A DNA stretch of 57,262 bases from Tannerella sp. (GTDB lineage: Bacteria > Bacteroidota > Bacteroidia > Bacteroidales > Tannerellaceae), in the NCBI GenBank assembly GCA_031285685.1, contig JAITVS010000205.1:1-57262 (forward strand). Direction: 5' to 3'. Each line of letters opens with the position of its first letter. The first letter of the stretch is position 1. A program made the position numbers and the translations under genes. Shown here one piece after another: positions 1 through 9,356 of the stretch. The notes beneath the pieces are model-generated. The model ran no database searches, was not told the origin of the DNA, and saw only the letters and a list, made by a program, of their open reading frames with translations.

Positions 1-52
1 AAGCGTTTTTTATTTGTTTTTTAGCGATTACAAAATTAACGCTTCCTTTTTT
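1..52 (+). terminator. possible terminator of a gene upstream of the window
   Basis: AAGCGTT at 1-7 pairs with AACGCTT at 38-44 and is followed by CC and a run of eight T. The 30-base loop is long, so this is a weak call. It would end a plus-strand transcript entering from outside the window. Confidence 0.35.
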
Positions 53-109
53 TTATGCTAATTTCTAAAAGTCAAGATAACTTCATTGTTTAATATTAAA
101 AAATGTATT

Positions 110-3100
110 ATGAGATTAAAAAGAATATTGAAAGCACAGGTGTGCCGTTTTGTGGTCGTTTTATGGCTGGTACTATCCGGATTTACCACAGTATTGAAAG
201 CAGAACCGGTAGATGTGGAAAAAGCGAAAGCCGTAGCCTTAACACAATTAAAAAAAACAACAGGAGATGTAGGCCTGCGTTCGGCAGAATCATTAAATCT
301 GGCTTACGAACCTAAAAGTGAAACCAATCAACCTTATTTCTATGTTTTCAATGGTAATAAAGGCTTTGTGATTGTATCAGGAGATGATCGTACGACACCC
401 GTACTGGCTTATTCTGATGACGGATATTTTGACTCAAATGACATTCCGCCCAATATGGCTGCATTTTTAAAAAGTTATGAGCAAGAAATTGATTATATTA
501 CAAAAAATAAGATTCAGGTCAATGATATCAGCCTGAAAAGGGAATGGCTGGACTTAAAAAACGGAAACAGTTCATCTTTAGAACCAACGTCTAAAAAAAT
601 TGCGGAATCTTTGTTAAATGTTATTTCAACAAGATCATATACAGCAGGCGATTTTTTGGTTAAAACCAATTGGGATCAGGGAGATCCTTATAATATATAC
701 TGTCCTTATGATGTCACAGTCCAAAAACGAACTTGGACTGGTTGTGTCGCAACTGCAATGGCTCAGATTGTGCGGTATTGGGGAGTCGACAGAGGGGTTA
801 TTCCCATAACTCAAGGTAGTAATAGTTATATATGCGGAAATAACTATCCGGTGTCTGCCAATTTTGAAAGTACGCAATATGATTATACAAAAATGCCAGG
901 CGATATAAGTACAGCTTCTGCAGTCGAAAAAGATATGATTGCTTTGTTGTCCTATCATTGTGGGGTAGCGGCCAATATGAATTATGGGGTTACGGCTTCC
1001 GGTGCCACAACTTCGGATGGAGCACGCGGACTTACAAATCACTTTGGTTTTAATACCAACTATATTACATATGGATTATTTTCTTCTACTTATCCGGATG
1101 CAGATTCTGCATTTGAAAGTTGGAAGCGGATGATAAAAGCTGAAATTGATGAATTGCGTCCTGTTATTTATACGGCATCTGAAGGTATGTTTGGATCAGC
1201 TCATTTGTGGATTTGCGATGGCTATAATGAAGGAGATTATTTCCACATGAATTGGGGTTATGGAGGTCGTGCAGATAGAGTTTGGTGTAAACTTACCTCC
1301 ATGTATTCAAGTGTAGGAGGTACTTCTTTCGAATATAAATATGACCACGAAGTGGTGATAAATATCTATCCTACAAATATACCGACTAAGATTGTGTACG
1401 TTGCACCCAATGGAACTGGTGACGGATCGTCATGGACAAAAGCAACTTCCGACTTATACGGCGAAATGAAAAAAGATCGTGTTGCACCCACTCAGGTTTG
1501 GGTGAAAAAGGGAATGTATTATGGAGACACATTGGGCACATCAGCATTTACTTTAGGAAAAGGCACTGAAGTTTATGGTAGCTTCGTCGGATCAGAACAA
1601 CGTCTCGAAGAGCGTGTTGTTAACATTTATAATGCTTCTGTTTTGGATGGACAAAATATACGAAAAGTGATTTCATACGAAGATTATAGGGGCGACAAGC
1701 ATATCCTCCTGGACGGATTTCTCATACAAAATGGAGTAGATCCGAATGGAAATGGCGGAGGCATTAGTTTTAAAACACATGGAACCATACGAAATTGTAC
1801 ATTCAAAAACTGTACTGCAATAAGAGGTGGTGGTCTGTATAAATGTGGAAGTGGAGATATTATAAACTGTACCTTTGAAAATAATCAGGCGAGATTTGGG
1901 GGTGGAGTGTATTGTGCAAATCGTAGTGGTGAAACCGTTTTTTTAAGAGATTGTTATCTTGGATCGAATAAGGCGGATAGCTGTGGTGGTGCTGTCTCGA
2001 TCGATGGAGGCGTTACCTTGTCAATCGATAATTCTTATATAGAAAAGAACACTGCCCTATTTTTCGGAGGAGGCGTATATTCGACCGGAAGAGTCATGAA
2101 CACATTTGTGAATACAACTGTAAATATGAACTCCGGATCTGTTTCCGATAATAATGCGAACAATGGAGGAGGCTTATATTTTGATAATGGTAGAGCTTTT
2201 ATAAATGGCGGTACAATCTCCGGAAATACTGCAGTTTCAGGAGGTGGGATTATGAATCAGGCAGCAGCTCTAACTTTAAATGGAGGACTCATTGTGAATA
2301 ACTCCGCACAAGGATCCGGCGGAGGCATTTATTGTTATGGAGGAATGCAAACCTCCAAAAATTCAACTGTAAAAATACAATCAAATTCAGCTGCTTCGAC
2401 TGGTGGAGGAATTTATTGTATGTTTGGAGGTCTTTTTCTTGAAGGAGGTACAATTGGTCATTATACCGAAAGGGCACCGGAAAGTAGAGAAGATGCTCTT
2501 ACTTCGGGAGGTAATTATGCAAGTGATGGTGCAGGTATCTATATCCATAGTACGTCAAACGGACTTATCATTAGTGAACCGGAAAATGTAATCATAGGAG
2601 GTAATTATGCCAATAATTCAGGTGGAGGTGTATACCTTGCTGCGACCTCTATTTCCGGAACTTCAATCAAAAAAGAGATTACAATTTGTGGCAATGCAGC
2701 AAATCTGGGAGGAGGTCTTTTCGTGGCAACCAGAAATGTAAGCCTTGCCGGATGCACTATCAAACATAATAAAGCAAGATCATTGGGTGGTGGTGTTTAT
2801 AATAATACCAGTTACTATTATGCTTTAAATGTCTATGATGCTGTGGTATCTGATAATACCGCAATGAAAGGAGGTGGATTTTATAATATAGGTGGTATCA
2901 ATATGGGTTCAGGGTTAATCTCAGCTAATACTGCAAATGAAGGAGGAGGTGTCTATATTGTTGGCAGTCCGTATTATACACATTCTTTGTCTGGTGGTAG
3001 TCTTGTCGGTAATAAGGCAAGTGTGAATGGATCGGGTGTTTACTATAATGGTGGAGGAAATTATAATTTATCCGGCGAAATAAATATATCAGATACAATC

Positions 3101-5632
3101 TATATGTATAATATGCCGGGAGGCGGGATAATGGGAGGATCGCCCAATGTTCACCTTAATGTAAGCGGATTGACTCATCATACAGATATTAACAATCCGA
3201 TTATGGTTCGTTTGCTTTATAGTAATACCTCTACTGTCTTAGCGAGGTATAATACTTCTGCTGAAGCTACTGCGGCTGTTAATGACAATGTCTTTAAAAT
3301 ACTGAATTATGGCTGGCGACCGGTAGCTATAGGAACGGATGTACGATTAGAAGCTTATACGCCTTCTGTCGCGCACGATTATGTGGTGTATGTTACTCCT
3401 CAGGGATCCGGGAAAAAAGATGGCTCATCATGGGAGAATGCGACGCCTGATTTATATGGTGAAATGATGAAAGATCGTACAGATAAGAAGCAGATCTGGG
3501 TAAAAGGAGGTGTTTATTATGGCGATACAACTGTCGGACAAGGCGGAGATCTGGCTGCCTTTATTCTTGGAAAACGAAACAAGGTATATGGTGGTTTTGC
3601 CGGAAATGAGTCGTCACTGTCGGCAAGAGCTAAAAACAATCCATCTATTTTAGATGGCCAAAGCGCCCGCCGTGTATTAGCTCAACTGATCCACTTTACA
3701 AGTCCAGCAGATTCTTCTTTTGTTGATGGTTTTACAATACGAAACGGTGTCGATCTGACTCCCGGTACGGCAAATATAGTAATGATTGCCGGAGGACAAA
3801 GTACGCATAACGGTGGAGCGGATATGACAGGAAATGGCGGTGGCGTTTATCTGAAGCAATATGGCATCCTTGCTAATTGTGTGATTGAAAATTGTAAAGC
3901 AATCAGTGGAGGTGGTGTATTTAATTACTTAGGAAAAGTTGTTGACTGCTCTTTCTATAACAATGAAGCAGAACATGCAGGAGGCTTATTTAATCGTGGG
4001 ACTGCAATATTTGTGAAAAGTACGATTTCCAATAACAAAATTAACTATTGGCTTGGTTATGGCGCTGGAATTTACAATATGAGAAATATATATATTTACG
4101 ATGGTACTTTAATGAGTAATAATGAAGGTGTAGTTGGTGGTGCTGTTTATACACATGCTGAGGGTACGACGGCTATGTACGGCGGAAGAATATCTGATAA
4201 TTTCGGTCAATATTATGGCGGCGGTATGTATAGTGACGGAACTGTGGTTATATATGGTGGCGATATTATCCGTAATCAGTCCGGACAAGGCGGCGGTATA
4301 ACAGCACATGGAAAGCTTACACTATACGGAGGTAATATCTCAAATAATACAGCTGGTAACTGTGGAGGTGGTATAAGTAGTGGAGGAACTCTTGTTATAT
4401 CCGGAGAGTCGGTGAAGATCTCAGGAAATACGGCCGGTGGATATGGTGGTGGAATTGCTTCATTCAATGGTACAGTTACGATTAATGCCGGAACAATTGG
4501 CATCTACACCCATACGGCTCCTTCCAGTCCGCAAGAAGCAATAGCAGCAGGAGGAAATGTAGCATTGGGACATGACGGTGGTGGCGGTATCTATGCTAAT
4601 GCAATCAGTTTTGGCAGTGGAAAAATAGTTGTTGGCGGAAACTATGCTGAACGTTGTGGTGGAGGTCTGTATACTAATATTACTGCTTCTGAAGGCTATT
4701 ACGCGCTTTATTCTAATGTTGATATCTGTGGTAACACCAGCAATGAGTATGGTGGAGGTATTTATATGAGAGCTGGAAATCTTACATTGAGAGGTGGTCG
4801 CATTTCATATAACAAATCGACTTCTGCCGGTGGTGGAATTCATTTTGTCGGTCGCATTCTGTCCGTGTATGATGGGACTGTGATTTCATATAATAAAACA
4901 GACGGAAATGGCGCCGGAATATGGAATCGCTATTATATGGGTATAGATGGAGGTCAGATCTTTGGTAATGAGGCTACGAACGATGGTGGTGCGATATACA
5001 ACTACACATCTTCTACCGAAAGAGCGACTATTACCGGAGGTGAAATTTTCGGAAACCAAGCAGGAGGTTTAGGTAATGGAATCTATAATTATGGTCGTAA
5101 TCTTTCAATATATGGTTCTATAAAAATATCAGATGTAATATATGTAAACTCGTCATCTTATGCTATAGCCTTGCGTGACTTAACTTATCACACGGATCAT
5201 ACCAAGCCAATTACAGTTAGCGGAGGAACCGGTTATGCCGTATTTACCAGTTCGTTAGCTCAATCTTATATAGATCAGGGCATTGTTATTTCTACTCCCG
5301 GACTCCGACCGATAGCTTCTGGTAGCAATATCTATTTGCAGAGTGATGGTACCCGTTCAATGGAATTGAACCCCATCACCGACAATGATAATATTGGAGT
5401 CGAAAAATTTGTCGTATATCCGACACTCATAACAACTGGCGGAACACTAACAGTTACTTCTCAGAATGAAGGAAGCGTCTTTTTATGGAGTTTATCTGGT
5501 TCATTTGTCGGTCAATATAAGCTGGAAAAAGGACAGACACAAATACCTGCGCCAAATACGAAAGGTAATTATATTGTGAGATTAACGACGGAGGATGGAA
5601 AGAATAAATCTGTTAAAATTGTAGTAAAATAA
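110..5632 (+). CDS. secreted C10 (streptopain-like) cysteine protease with two beta-helix modules and type IX sorting tail
   Basis: An 1840-residue protein. I start it at the ATG at 110, giving a short basic N-terminus and a signal peptide ending near LKA (residue 31). A TTG at 86 would add eight residues and is less likely. Residues about 32-130 look like the SpeB-inhibitor-type propeptide (family I69). The C10 peptidase domain covers about 180-415, with the catalytic cysteine in TGCVATAMAQ (C212) and histidine in SAHLWICDGY (H365). Two modules of about 660 residues follow, at about 427-1085 and 1090-1745. Each opens with a YV-P-G-G-DGSSW segment and a W-K-G-YYGDT segment, continues with many GGG(I/V)Y turns typical of right-handed parallel beta-helices, and closes with an L-T-HHTD-PI segment. 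Residues about 1763-1840 resemble a type IX secretion C-terminal sorting domain. Secretion to the cell surface or medium is inferred. The substrate is unknown. Confidence 0.9.
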   Translation: MRLKRILKAQVCRFVVVLWLVLSGFTTVLKAEPVDVEKAKAVALTQLKKTTGDVGLRSAESLNLAYEPKSETNQPYFYVFNGNKGFVIVSGDDRTTPVLAYSDDGYFDSNDIPPNMAAFLKSYEQEIDYITKNKIQVNDISLKREWLDLKNGNSSSLEPTSKKIAESLLNVISTRSYTAGDFLVKTNWDQGDPYNIYCPYDVTVQKRTWTGCVATAMAQIVRYWGVDRGVIPITQGSNSYICGNNYPVSANFESTQYDYTKMPGDISTASAVEKDMIALLSYHCGVAANMNYGVTASGATTSDGARGLTNHFGFNTNYITYGLFSSTYPDADSAFESWKRMIKAEIDELRPVIYTASEGMFGSAHLWICDGYNEGDYFHMNWGYGGRADRVWCKLTSMYSSVGGTSFEYKYDHEVVINIYPTNIPTKIVYVAPNGTGDGSSWTKATSDLYGEMKKDRVAPTQVWVKKGMYYGDTLGTSAFTLGKGTEVYGSFVGSEQRLEERVVNIYNASVLDGQNIRKVISYEDYRGDKHILLDGFLIQNGVDPNGNGGGISFKTHGTIRNCTFKNCTAIRGGGLYKCGSGDIINCTFENNQARFGGGVYCANRSGETVFLRDCYLGSNKADSCGGAVSIDGGVTLSIDNSYIEKNTALFFGGGVYSTGRVMNTFVNTTVNMNSGSVSDNNANNGGGLYFDNGRAFINGGTISGNTAVSGGGIMNQAAALTLNGGLIVNNSAQGSGGGIYCYGGMQTSKNSTVKIQSNSAASTGGGIYCMFGGLFLEGGTIGHYTERAPESREDALTSGGNYASDGAGIYIHSTSNGLIISEPENVIIGGNYANNSGGGVYLAATSISGTSIKKEITICGNAANLGGGLFVATRNVSLAGCTIKHNKARSLGGGVYNNTSYYYALNVYDAVVSDNTAMKGGGFYNIGGINMGSGLISANTANEGGGVYIVGSPYYTHSLSGGSLVGNKASVNGSGVYYNGGGNYNLSGEINISDTIYMYNMPGGGIMGGSPNVHLNVSGLTHHTDINNPIMVRLLYSNTSTVLARYNTSAEATAAVNDNVFKILNYGWRPVAIGTDVRLEAYTPSVAHDYVVYVTPQGSGKKDGSSWENATPDLYGEMMKDRTDKKQIWVKGGVYYGDTTVGQGGDLAAFILGKRNKVYGGFAGNESSLSARAKNNPSILDGQSARRVLAQLIHFTSPADSSFVDGFTIRNGVDLTPGTANIVMIAGGQSTHNGGADMTGNGGGVYLKQYGILANCVIENCKAISGGGVFNYLGKVVDCSFYNNEAEHAGGLFNRGTAIFVKSTISNNKINYWLGYGAGIYNMRNIYIYDGTLMSNNEGVVGGAVYTHAEGTTAMYGGRISDNFGQYYGGGMYSDGTVVIYGGDIIRNQSGQGGGITAHGKLTLYGGNISNNTAGNCGGGISSGGTLVISGESVKISGNTAGGYGGGIASFNGTVTINAGTIGIYTHTAPSSPQEAIAAGGNVALGHDGGGGIYANAISFGSGKIVVGGNYAERCGGGLYTNITASEGYYALYSNVDICGNTSNEYGGGIYMRAGNLTLRGGRISYNKSTSAGGGIHFVGRILSVYDGTVISYNKTDGNGAGIWNRYYMGIDGGQIFGNEATNDGGAIYNYTSSTERATITGGEIFGNQAGGLGNGIYNYGRNLSIYGSIKISDVIYVNSSSYAIALRDLTYHTDHTKPITVSGGTGYAVFTSSLAQSYIDQGIVISTPGLRPIASGSNIYLQSDGTRSMELNPITDNDNIGVEKFVVYPTLITTGGTLTVTSQNEGSVFLWSLSGSFVGQYKLEKGQTQIPAPNTKGNYIVRLTTEDGKNKSVKIVVK

Positions 5633-5671
5633 TCAGTTTTATTGACAAGATAAACAATTAGGTTTAATAGA

Positions 5672-5702
5672 GAATGAGTTCGGCGTTGTGTCGGACTCAT
5701 TC
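5672..5702 (+). terminator. possible terminator hairpin after the protease gene
   Basis: GAATGAGT (5672-5679) pairs with ACTCATTC (5695-5702), an 8-bp stem 40 bases after the stop codon. The downstream T-run is weak, so termination is only probable. Confidence 0.45.
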
Positions 5703-5767
5703 CATTTAATGTAGCTTTGATAGATGTGGGAAAAGTAATGAAAACTGCAGTATCTGTCCTTTCCTGT

Positions 5768-5798
5768 TTTGATTTGTACTTAACTTATATTATCTTTG
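5768..5798 (+). promoter_or_regulatory. Bacteroidales-type promoter for the queuosine transporter
   Basis: TTTG at 5768-5771 and TATCTTTG at 5791-5798 are separated by 19 bases, matching the TTTG-N19-TAnnTTTG consensus. Transcription would start near 5805, about 16 bases before the riboswitch. Confidence 0.7.
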
Positions 5799-5820
5799 TC
5801 CCCGGAAATTGATTATTAAC

Positions 5821-5850
5821 AGTGTGCTTGGTAACCACTTAAAAAACAAG
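5821..5850 (+). promoter_or_regulatory. preQ1-I riboswitch
   Basis: A 30-base H-type pseudoknot lies directly before the start codon. P1 is AGTG (5821-5824) with CACT (5836-5839). P2 is CTTG (5827-5830) with CAAG (5847-5850). The linker is an A-rich TAAAAAA. The loop GTAAC and the tail AAAACAAG match the Thermoanaerobacter-type preQ1-I aptamer as I remember it. The C of GTAAC is the expected ligand-pairing base. The P2 strand ends four bases before ATG, so ligand binding should block ribosome loading. The downstream gene being a queuosine-precursor transporter supports the call. Confidence 0.75.
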
Positions 5851-5854
5851 AATT

Positions 5855-6535
5855 ATGAATAAAATGGTTTCTGTCCCTTTTATGCTGATGGGGATTTTAT
5901 TTGTTGTGTGTCTGATTGTGTCGAATCTTCTGGAGGCTAAAATTATCCAGTTAGGACCTATTACTGCGACCGCAGGTCTTTTGGTTTTTCCGGTTTCTTA
6001 TATTATAAACGATTGTATTTCGGAGGTTTGGGGGTACAAGAAAGCCCGCCTGATTATATGGAGCGGTTTTGCTATGAATTTTATCGTAGTCGGTGTAGCC
6101 CAATTGGCGGTAATACTTCCGTCCGCGCCTTTCTGGGAGGGTGGAGATAGTTTTAATTTTGTATTCGGAATGACGCCACGTATTGTTGTGGCGAGCCTTT
6201 GCGCTTTTCTTGTAGGCTCGTTCCTGAATGCATATGTGATGAGTAAAATGAAGGTTTCATCCGGAGGGCGGAATTTTTCTTTGCGGGCGATTGTTTCTAC
6301 ACTTGTGGGTGAAAGTGCAGATTCATTGATCTTTTTTCCGATTGCTTTCGGGGGAATCATACCTGAAGATAAACTGTTGGTCATGATCGGAACCCAGGCA
6401 GTACTTAAGTCCGTATATGAAATTATTGTTTTGCCTGTTACGATCCGTGTTGTGCGGTATGTGAAGAAGATTGACGGGAGTGACGCGTATGATGCCGGTG
6501 TGTCTTTTAATCCTTTTAAGATAAGTGATTTATAA
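5855..6535 (+). CDS. yhhQ: queuosine precursor transporter, YhhQ/VUT (DUF165) family
   Basis: A 226-residue integral membrane protein of normal family length. Hydrophobic segments are spread along its length, and it has the family's conserved ISNLLEAKI-like and FPVSYIINDCISEVWGY segments. YhhQ proteins import queuosine precursors (preQ0/preQ1) used to modify the wobble base of tRNAs with GUN anticodons. A preQ1-I riboswitch sits directly before the ATG, so translation is probably shut down when preQ1 is plentiful. menA follows after 34 bp and may be cotranscribed. Confidence 0.93.
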   Translation: MNKMVSVPFMLMGILFVVCLIVSNLLEAKIIQLGPITATAGLLVFPVSYIINDCISEVWGYKKARLIIWSGFAMNFIVVGVAQLAVILPSAPFWEGGDSFNFVFGMTPRIVVASLCAFLVGSFLNAYVMSKMKVSSGGRNFSLRAIVSTLVGESADSLIFFPIAFGGIIPEDKLLVMIGTQAVLKSVYEIIVLPVTIRVVRYVKKIDGSDAYDAGVSFNPFKISDL

Positions 6536-6569
6536 GTATTTTGGTGATGTGCAAAAATAATGATGATAG

Positions 6570-7448
6570 ATGTCGATAAATAAGTTCAAAGCATGGATGG
6601 CTGCGGCTCGTCCGAAAACACTGGCTGCGTCGGTCAGTCCGGTATTGGTTGCCTGTGCGTTGGCGTACAGGAACGGAGTGTTCCGGTTAGTACCGGCTAT
6701 ATTATGCCTTTTGGTTGCTTTACTGGCGCAGATCGCTTCTAATTTTGCAAATGATTATTTTGATTTTAAAAAGGGAGCTGATAATGAAAACCGGTTAGGA
6801 CAGGCTCGTGCGGTAGCTTCGGGCTGGATCAGGCCAAAATCCATGTTGATCGCTACATTGGTTGTATTGGCTACTGCATGTCTTTGTGGCTGCGGATTGC
6901 TTTATTATGGCGGATGGTGGCTTATTTTTGTGGGTATTGCAATAGCCGTATGTGTGCTTGCTTATTCTGCAGGTCCTTACCCGTTGGCTTATAATGGCTT
7001 GGGGGATATTTGTGTGATGTTGTTTTACGGTGTTATCCCTTTATGTTTTACTTATTATGTGCAGGCTCATGCGTTTACGCTGAATGCTTTTTTGTTGTCT
7101 GTTGCGATGGGTTTTCTTTCCATGAATATTCTGATTGTAAATAACTACCGTGATTATGAACAGGATGCCGCGGCAGGTAAGAGGACTACCATTGTCATAT
7201 TCGGGCGCAGGTTCGGACAGATATTTTATCTGATCAATGCGTTACTTGCCATTATTTTTGCTTATCCGGCTTACCTTTACCGTGACAGGAGCGTCTGGTT
7301 TATGTTCCTTTTCTTCCTGATGCTGGAATTGTTTACGTGGCAGGATTTGCGCCGTCTGAGCGGAAGCGAATTAAACCGTATATTGGAACAGACATCCCGC
7401 AACGTACTTCTTTTTGCCTTATTACTTGTTTCGCTATTGGCATTTTAA
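6570..7448 (+). CDS. menA: 1,4-dihydroxy-2-naphthoate octaprenyltransferase
   Basis: A 292-residue membrane prenyltransferase of the UbiA family. The first aspartate-rich motif is visible as NDYFDFKKGAD, and the second region as NNYRDYEQDAAAGKRT. The N-terminal WMAAARPKTLAA segment is typical of MenA. It attaches the polyprenyl chain to dihydroxynaphthoate in menaquinone synthesis, consistent with a quinone-respiring anaerobe. The gene lies 34 bp after yhhQ on the same strand and probably shares its promoter. A hairpin begins four bases after its stop codon. Confidence 0.95.
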   Translation: MSINKFKAWMAAARPKTLAASVSPVLVACALAYRNGVFRLVPAILCLLVALLAQIASNFANDYFDFKKGADNENRLGQARAVASGWIRPKSMLIATLVVLATACLCGCGLLYYGGWWLIFVGIAIAVCVLAYSAGPYPLAYNGLGDICVMLFYGVIPLCFTYYVQAHAFTLNAFLLSVAMGFLSMNILIVNNYRDYEQDAAAGKRTTIVIFGRRFGQIFYLINALLAIIFAYPAYLYRDRSVWFMFLFFLMLELFTWQDLRRLSGSELNRILEQTSRNVLLFALLLVSLLAF

Positions 7449-7474
7449 AAAAAGCCGCTTTTTTGTAAGCGGCT
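7444..7474 (-). terminator. terminator of the pdxJ-to-DJ-1 operon
   Basis: AGCCGCTT (7453-7460) pairs with AAGCGGCT (7467-7474). Read on the minus strand, the 8-bp stem is followed by a run of seven T, a strong intrinsic terminator for the DJ-1 gene. It overlaps the 3' end of menA and may also act weakly on that transcript. Confidence 0.8.
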
Positions 7475-7502
7475 CATCAACTATTTTAGTTCTGTAATTT
7501 TG

Positions 7503-8048
7503 TTATAGTAACATGGCTTCTGCAACATCATCGGTACCACAGACACTGCCTGTAAGATATCGTACGATTGCCAGGCCGAAATCAAAAACAAGCCCCGGTC
7601 CGCGGCCGGTAATGATGTTGTGATCTGTTACAACAGGATCATGAACGATTGTTGCGCCGATCAGTTCCGGTTCTATTCCGGGATAACAGGTTGCTTTTTT
7701 GCCTTTAAGCAGTCCGAGGCTGCCAAGTACACGTGGTGCGGCACATATGGCAGCAATCAGTTTGCTGTTTTCATAAGCATCTGTGATGGCTTTGCGCAAG
7801 CTTTCGTGTTTATTCAGCATTTCGCTACCCGGTCCGCCACCCGGGAGTACAAGGGCATCGTAAATCGTATAATCAATATTTTCGAAAAGTTCATCGGCTA
7901 TGATGGGTATGCCATGTACACCGGTTACTGTTTTATCTCCGGTTACAGATACTGTAACGGTTTCAATATCTCCGCGTCTCAAGATGTCGATTGTTCCGAC
8001 TGCTTCCATTTCTTCAAAGCCTGTTGCTAAAAATACGATTGCCTTCAT
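7503..8048 (-). CDS. DJ-1/PfpI (YajL-like) family protein
   Basis: A 181-residue single-domain protein. The N-terminus reads AIVFLATGFEEMEAVGTIDILRRG, with the conserved glutamate of the family. The nucleophile elbow is AAICAAPRVLG, with the conserved reactive cysteine. A LPGGGPGS loop precedes it. Family members have been linked to protection against oxidative and carbonyl stress. The precise reaction here cannot be read from sequence. It is the last gene of a five-gene minus-strand run, 36 bp after the TonB-like gene. Confidence 0.9.
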   Translation of the reverse strand: MKAIVFLATGFEEMEAVGTIDILRRGDIETVTVSVTGDKTVTGVHGIPIIADELFENIDYTIYDALVLPGGGPGSEMLNKHESLRKAITDAYENSKLIAAICAAPRVLGSLGLLKGKKATCYPGIEPELIGATIVHDPVVTDHNIITGRGPGLVFDFGLAIVRYLTGSVCGTDDVAEAMLL

Positions 8049-8084
8049 AAGATTATAATTTAATATATGAGTATATAGACGGAA

Positions 8085-8921
8085 TTACATTAATTTATAT
8101 ATATAAGTAATCGTTCCGTTTTGATTATTGGTGCCTTGTATTTTGTTGAATTTTGCTCTTTTTGCGGCATCAAGAGCGCTCTTACGCATGGATGCGTTAT
8201 CAATATTTGTTCCCCGGCCGATTTCCGCGAGTATAACGATTCCGTTGGGATCAACCGTGATGTTTATTACAATTTTACCTTCTTCCTGTGCTGTATATGC
8301 CGGGCGTGGTAATCCCCCGCTGCCAATTGAACGTCCGTTGAGGTTGAATGTGCCGAAACCTCCGGTACCTTCGTTGGCTCCTGTATCGGAATTACCGAAA
8401 GGACTGCCCTGGTTGCCTGTTCCCGTGGTAGCGTCGCCCTGGTTGCTATCCTGTGAGTTGCCCATTCCGAATGCTCTGGAGGTACGGTTACTAATCGCTT
8501 CCTCTTGCCTCCTCCGCTCTTCTTCCTCGCGTTTCCTTTCGTCTTCTTCTCTCCGCTTACGTTCTGCTTCTTCTCTTTCTCTCCGGGCTCTTTCGTTGGC
8601 AGCAGCCGTTTCTTCTTTCTTTTCCTTTTTTTCGGGAATCACTACACTAGCTTCCTGGTCCTGCGTGATGATCTTTTCTTCAGCAGTCGGTACAGGTTTA
8701 GGGGTAGGTGGGGGGGGGATTTCTTTCTGTTGTGTGTTGGCGGAATATTGGGGTTCGTATGCACCTACTGATGCGGCGAAATCGCCGAAGTTTACAAGTA
8801 CGCCACTGTCTTCACTGGGGACAATGGTTTTCAGAATACCAAAATAGAGGATGAGGAGCAATATCAGGTGTATGACAATTGTTCCTATTAGCGCAGAAGT
8901 GTCGTCTTTATCGAATTTCAT
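8085..8921 (-). CDS. TonB-like energy transducer
   Basis: A 278-residue protein from the ATG at 8921, 13 bp after the exbD stop. An ATG at 8960 inside exbD would add 13 residues and is less likely. It has one N-terminal membrane helix (about 9-30), a proline run (PPPPTPKP), and a long charged Glu/Arg/Lys segment likely to be helical and periplasm-spanning. A Gly/Asn-rich linker follows, and then a C-terminal TonB-type domain (about 190-278) with GKIVINITVDPNG. It is expected to transmit the ExbB/ExbD proton-motive signal to outer-membrane transporters. Because exbB and exbD lie directly upstream in one operon, the three probably form one complex. A TolA-like role is the main alternative. Confidence 0.88.
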   Translation of the reverse strand: MKFDKDDTSALIGTIVIHLILLLILYFGILKTIVPSEDSGVLVNFGDFAASVGAYEPQYSANTQQKEIPPPPTPKPVPTAEEKIITQDQEASVVIPEKKEKKEETAAANERARREREEAERKRREEDERKREEEERRRQEEAISNRTSRAFGMGNSQDSNQGDATTGTGNQGSPFGNSDTGANEGTGGFGTFNLNGRSIGSGGLPRPAYTAQEEGKIVINITVDPNGIVILAEIGRGTNIDNASMRKSALDAAKRAKFNKIQGTNNQNGTITYIYKLM

Positions 8922-8934
8922 TTCACTTATTTCT

Positions 8935-9348
8935 TTATCTCGAAGGAGGACGTGTGACAAGCACCATCTTAAACTTGTTTTTATTCGCGATGTCGAGCAC
9001 CTTTACAATTTCACCGTAAGGGACTTTTTCATCGGCATATAGGGCTACAAACATTTCCGGTTCCTGATTATAGCGTTCCTGCAGAAACGGATTAATGTCG
9101 TCGAACGAGACCTGTTTTTCGCGCTGATTACCGAAAGCTACATAATAATTCAGGTTTTTATCTATCGTCACGCGTGAAAACGGTTTGGCCGCTGTCTGTT
9201 TTTGCGCTTGAGGTAATGTCAGTTTGATGGCGTTGGGCACGACTACTGTTGAGGTGACCATGAAGAATATCAGCAACAGGAAGATGATATCGGTCATCGA
9301 TGCCATGCTGAAATTCTCATTTACTTTGGTTTTACGTTTGAGTGCCAT
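8935..9348 (-). CDS. exbD: biopolymer transport protein ExbD
   Basis: A 137-residue protein with a short cytoplasmic N-terminus, one membrane helix and a periplasmic domain. The helix begins ASMTDIIFLLLIFFMV. D20 in it is the conserved proton-translocating aspartate of ExbD/TolR proteins. The gene starts 8 bp after exbB and ends 13 bp before the TonB-like gene. Many Bacteroidales loci carry two exbD copies. Only one is present here. Confidence 0.94.
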   Translation of the reverse strand: MALKRKTKVNENFSMASMTDIIFLLLIFFMVTSTVVVPNAIKLTLPQAQKQTAAKPFSRVTIDKNLNYYVAFGNQREKQVSFDDINPFLQERYNQEPEMFVALYADEKVPYGEIVKVLDIANKNKFKMVLVTRPPSR

Positions 9349-9356
9349 GCTTCTCT

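Noticed and set aside
86..109. TTG start of the giant protease at 86
   Set aside because: It would place a polar stretch before the signal peptide. The ATG at 110 gives a standard signal peptide.
1740..5120. Regularly spaced GGAGGNGGNNTNTA-like repeats that could be mistaken for a DNA repeat array
   Set aside because: They encode the GGG(I/V)Y turns of the beta-helix modules in one continuous frame. Spacing is irregular and there are no CRISPR-like spacers.
8128..8847. Long plus-strand open frame of 239 codons opposite the TonB-like gene
   Set aside because: It is the antisense of a charged Glu/Arg-rich region, has no domain pattern, and lies inside a well-supported operon on the other strand.
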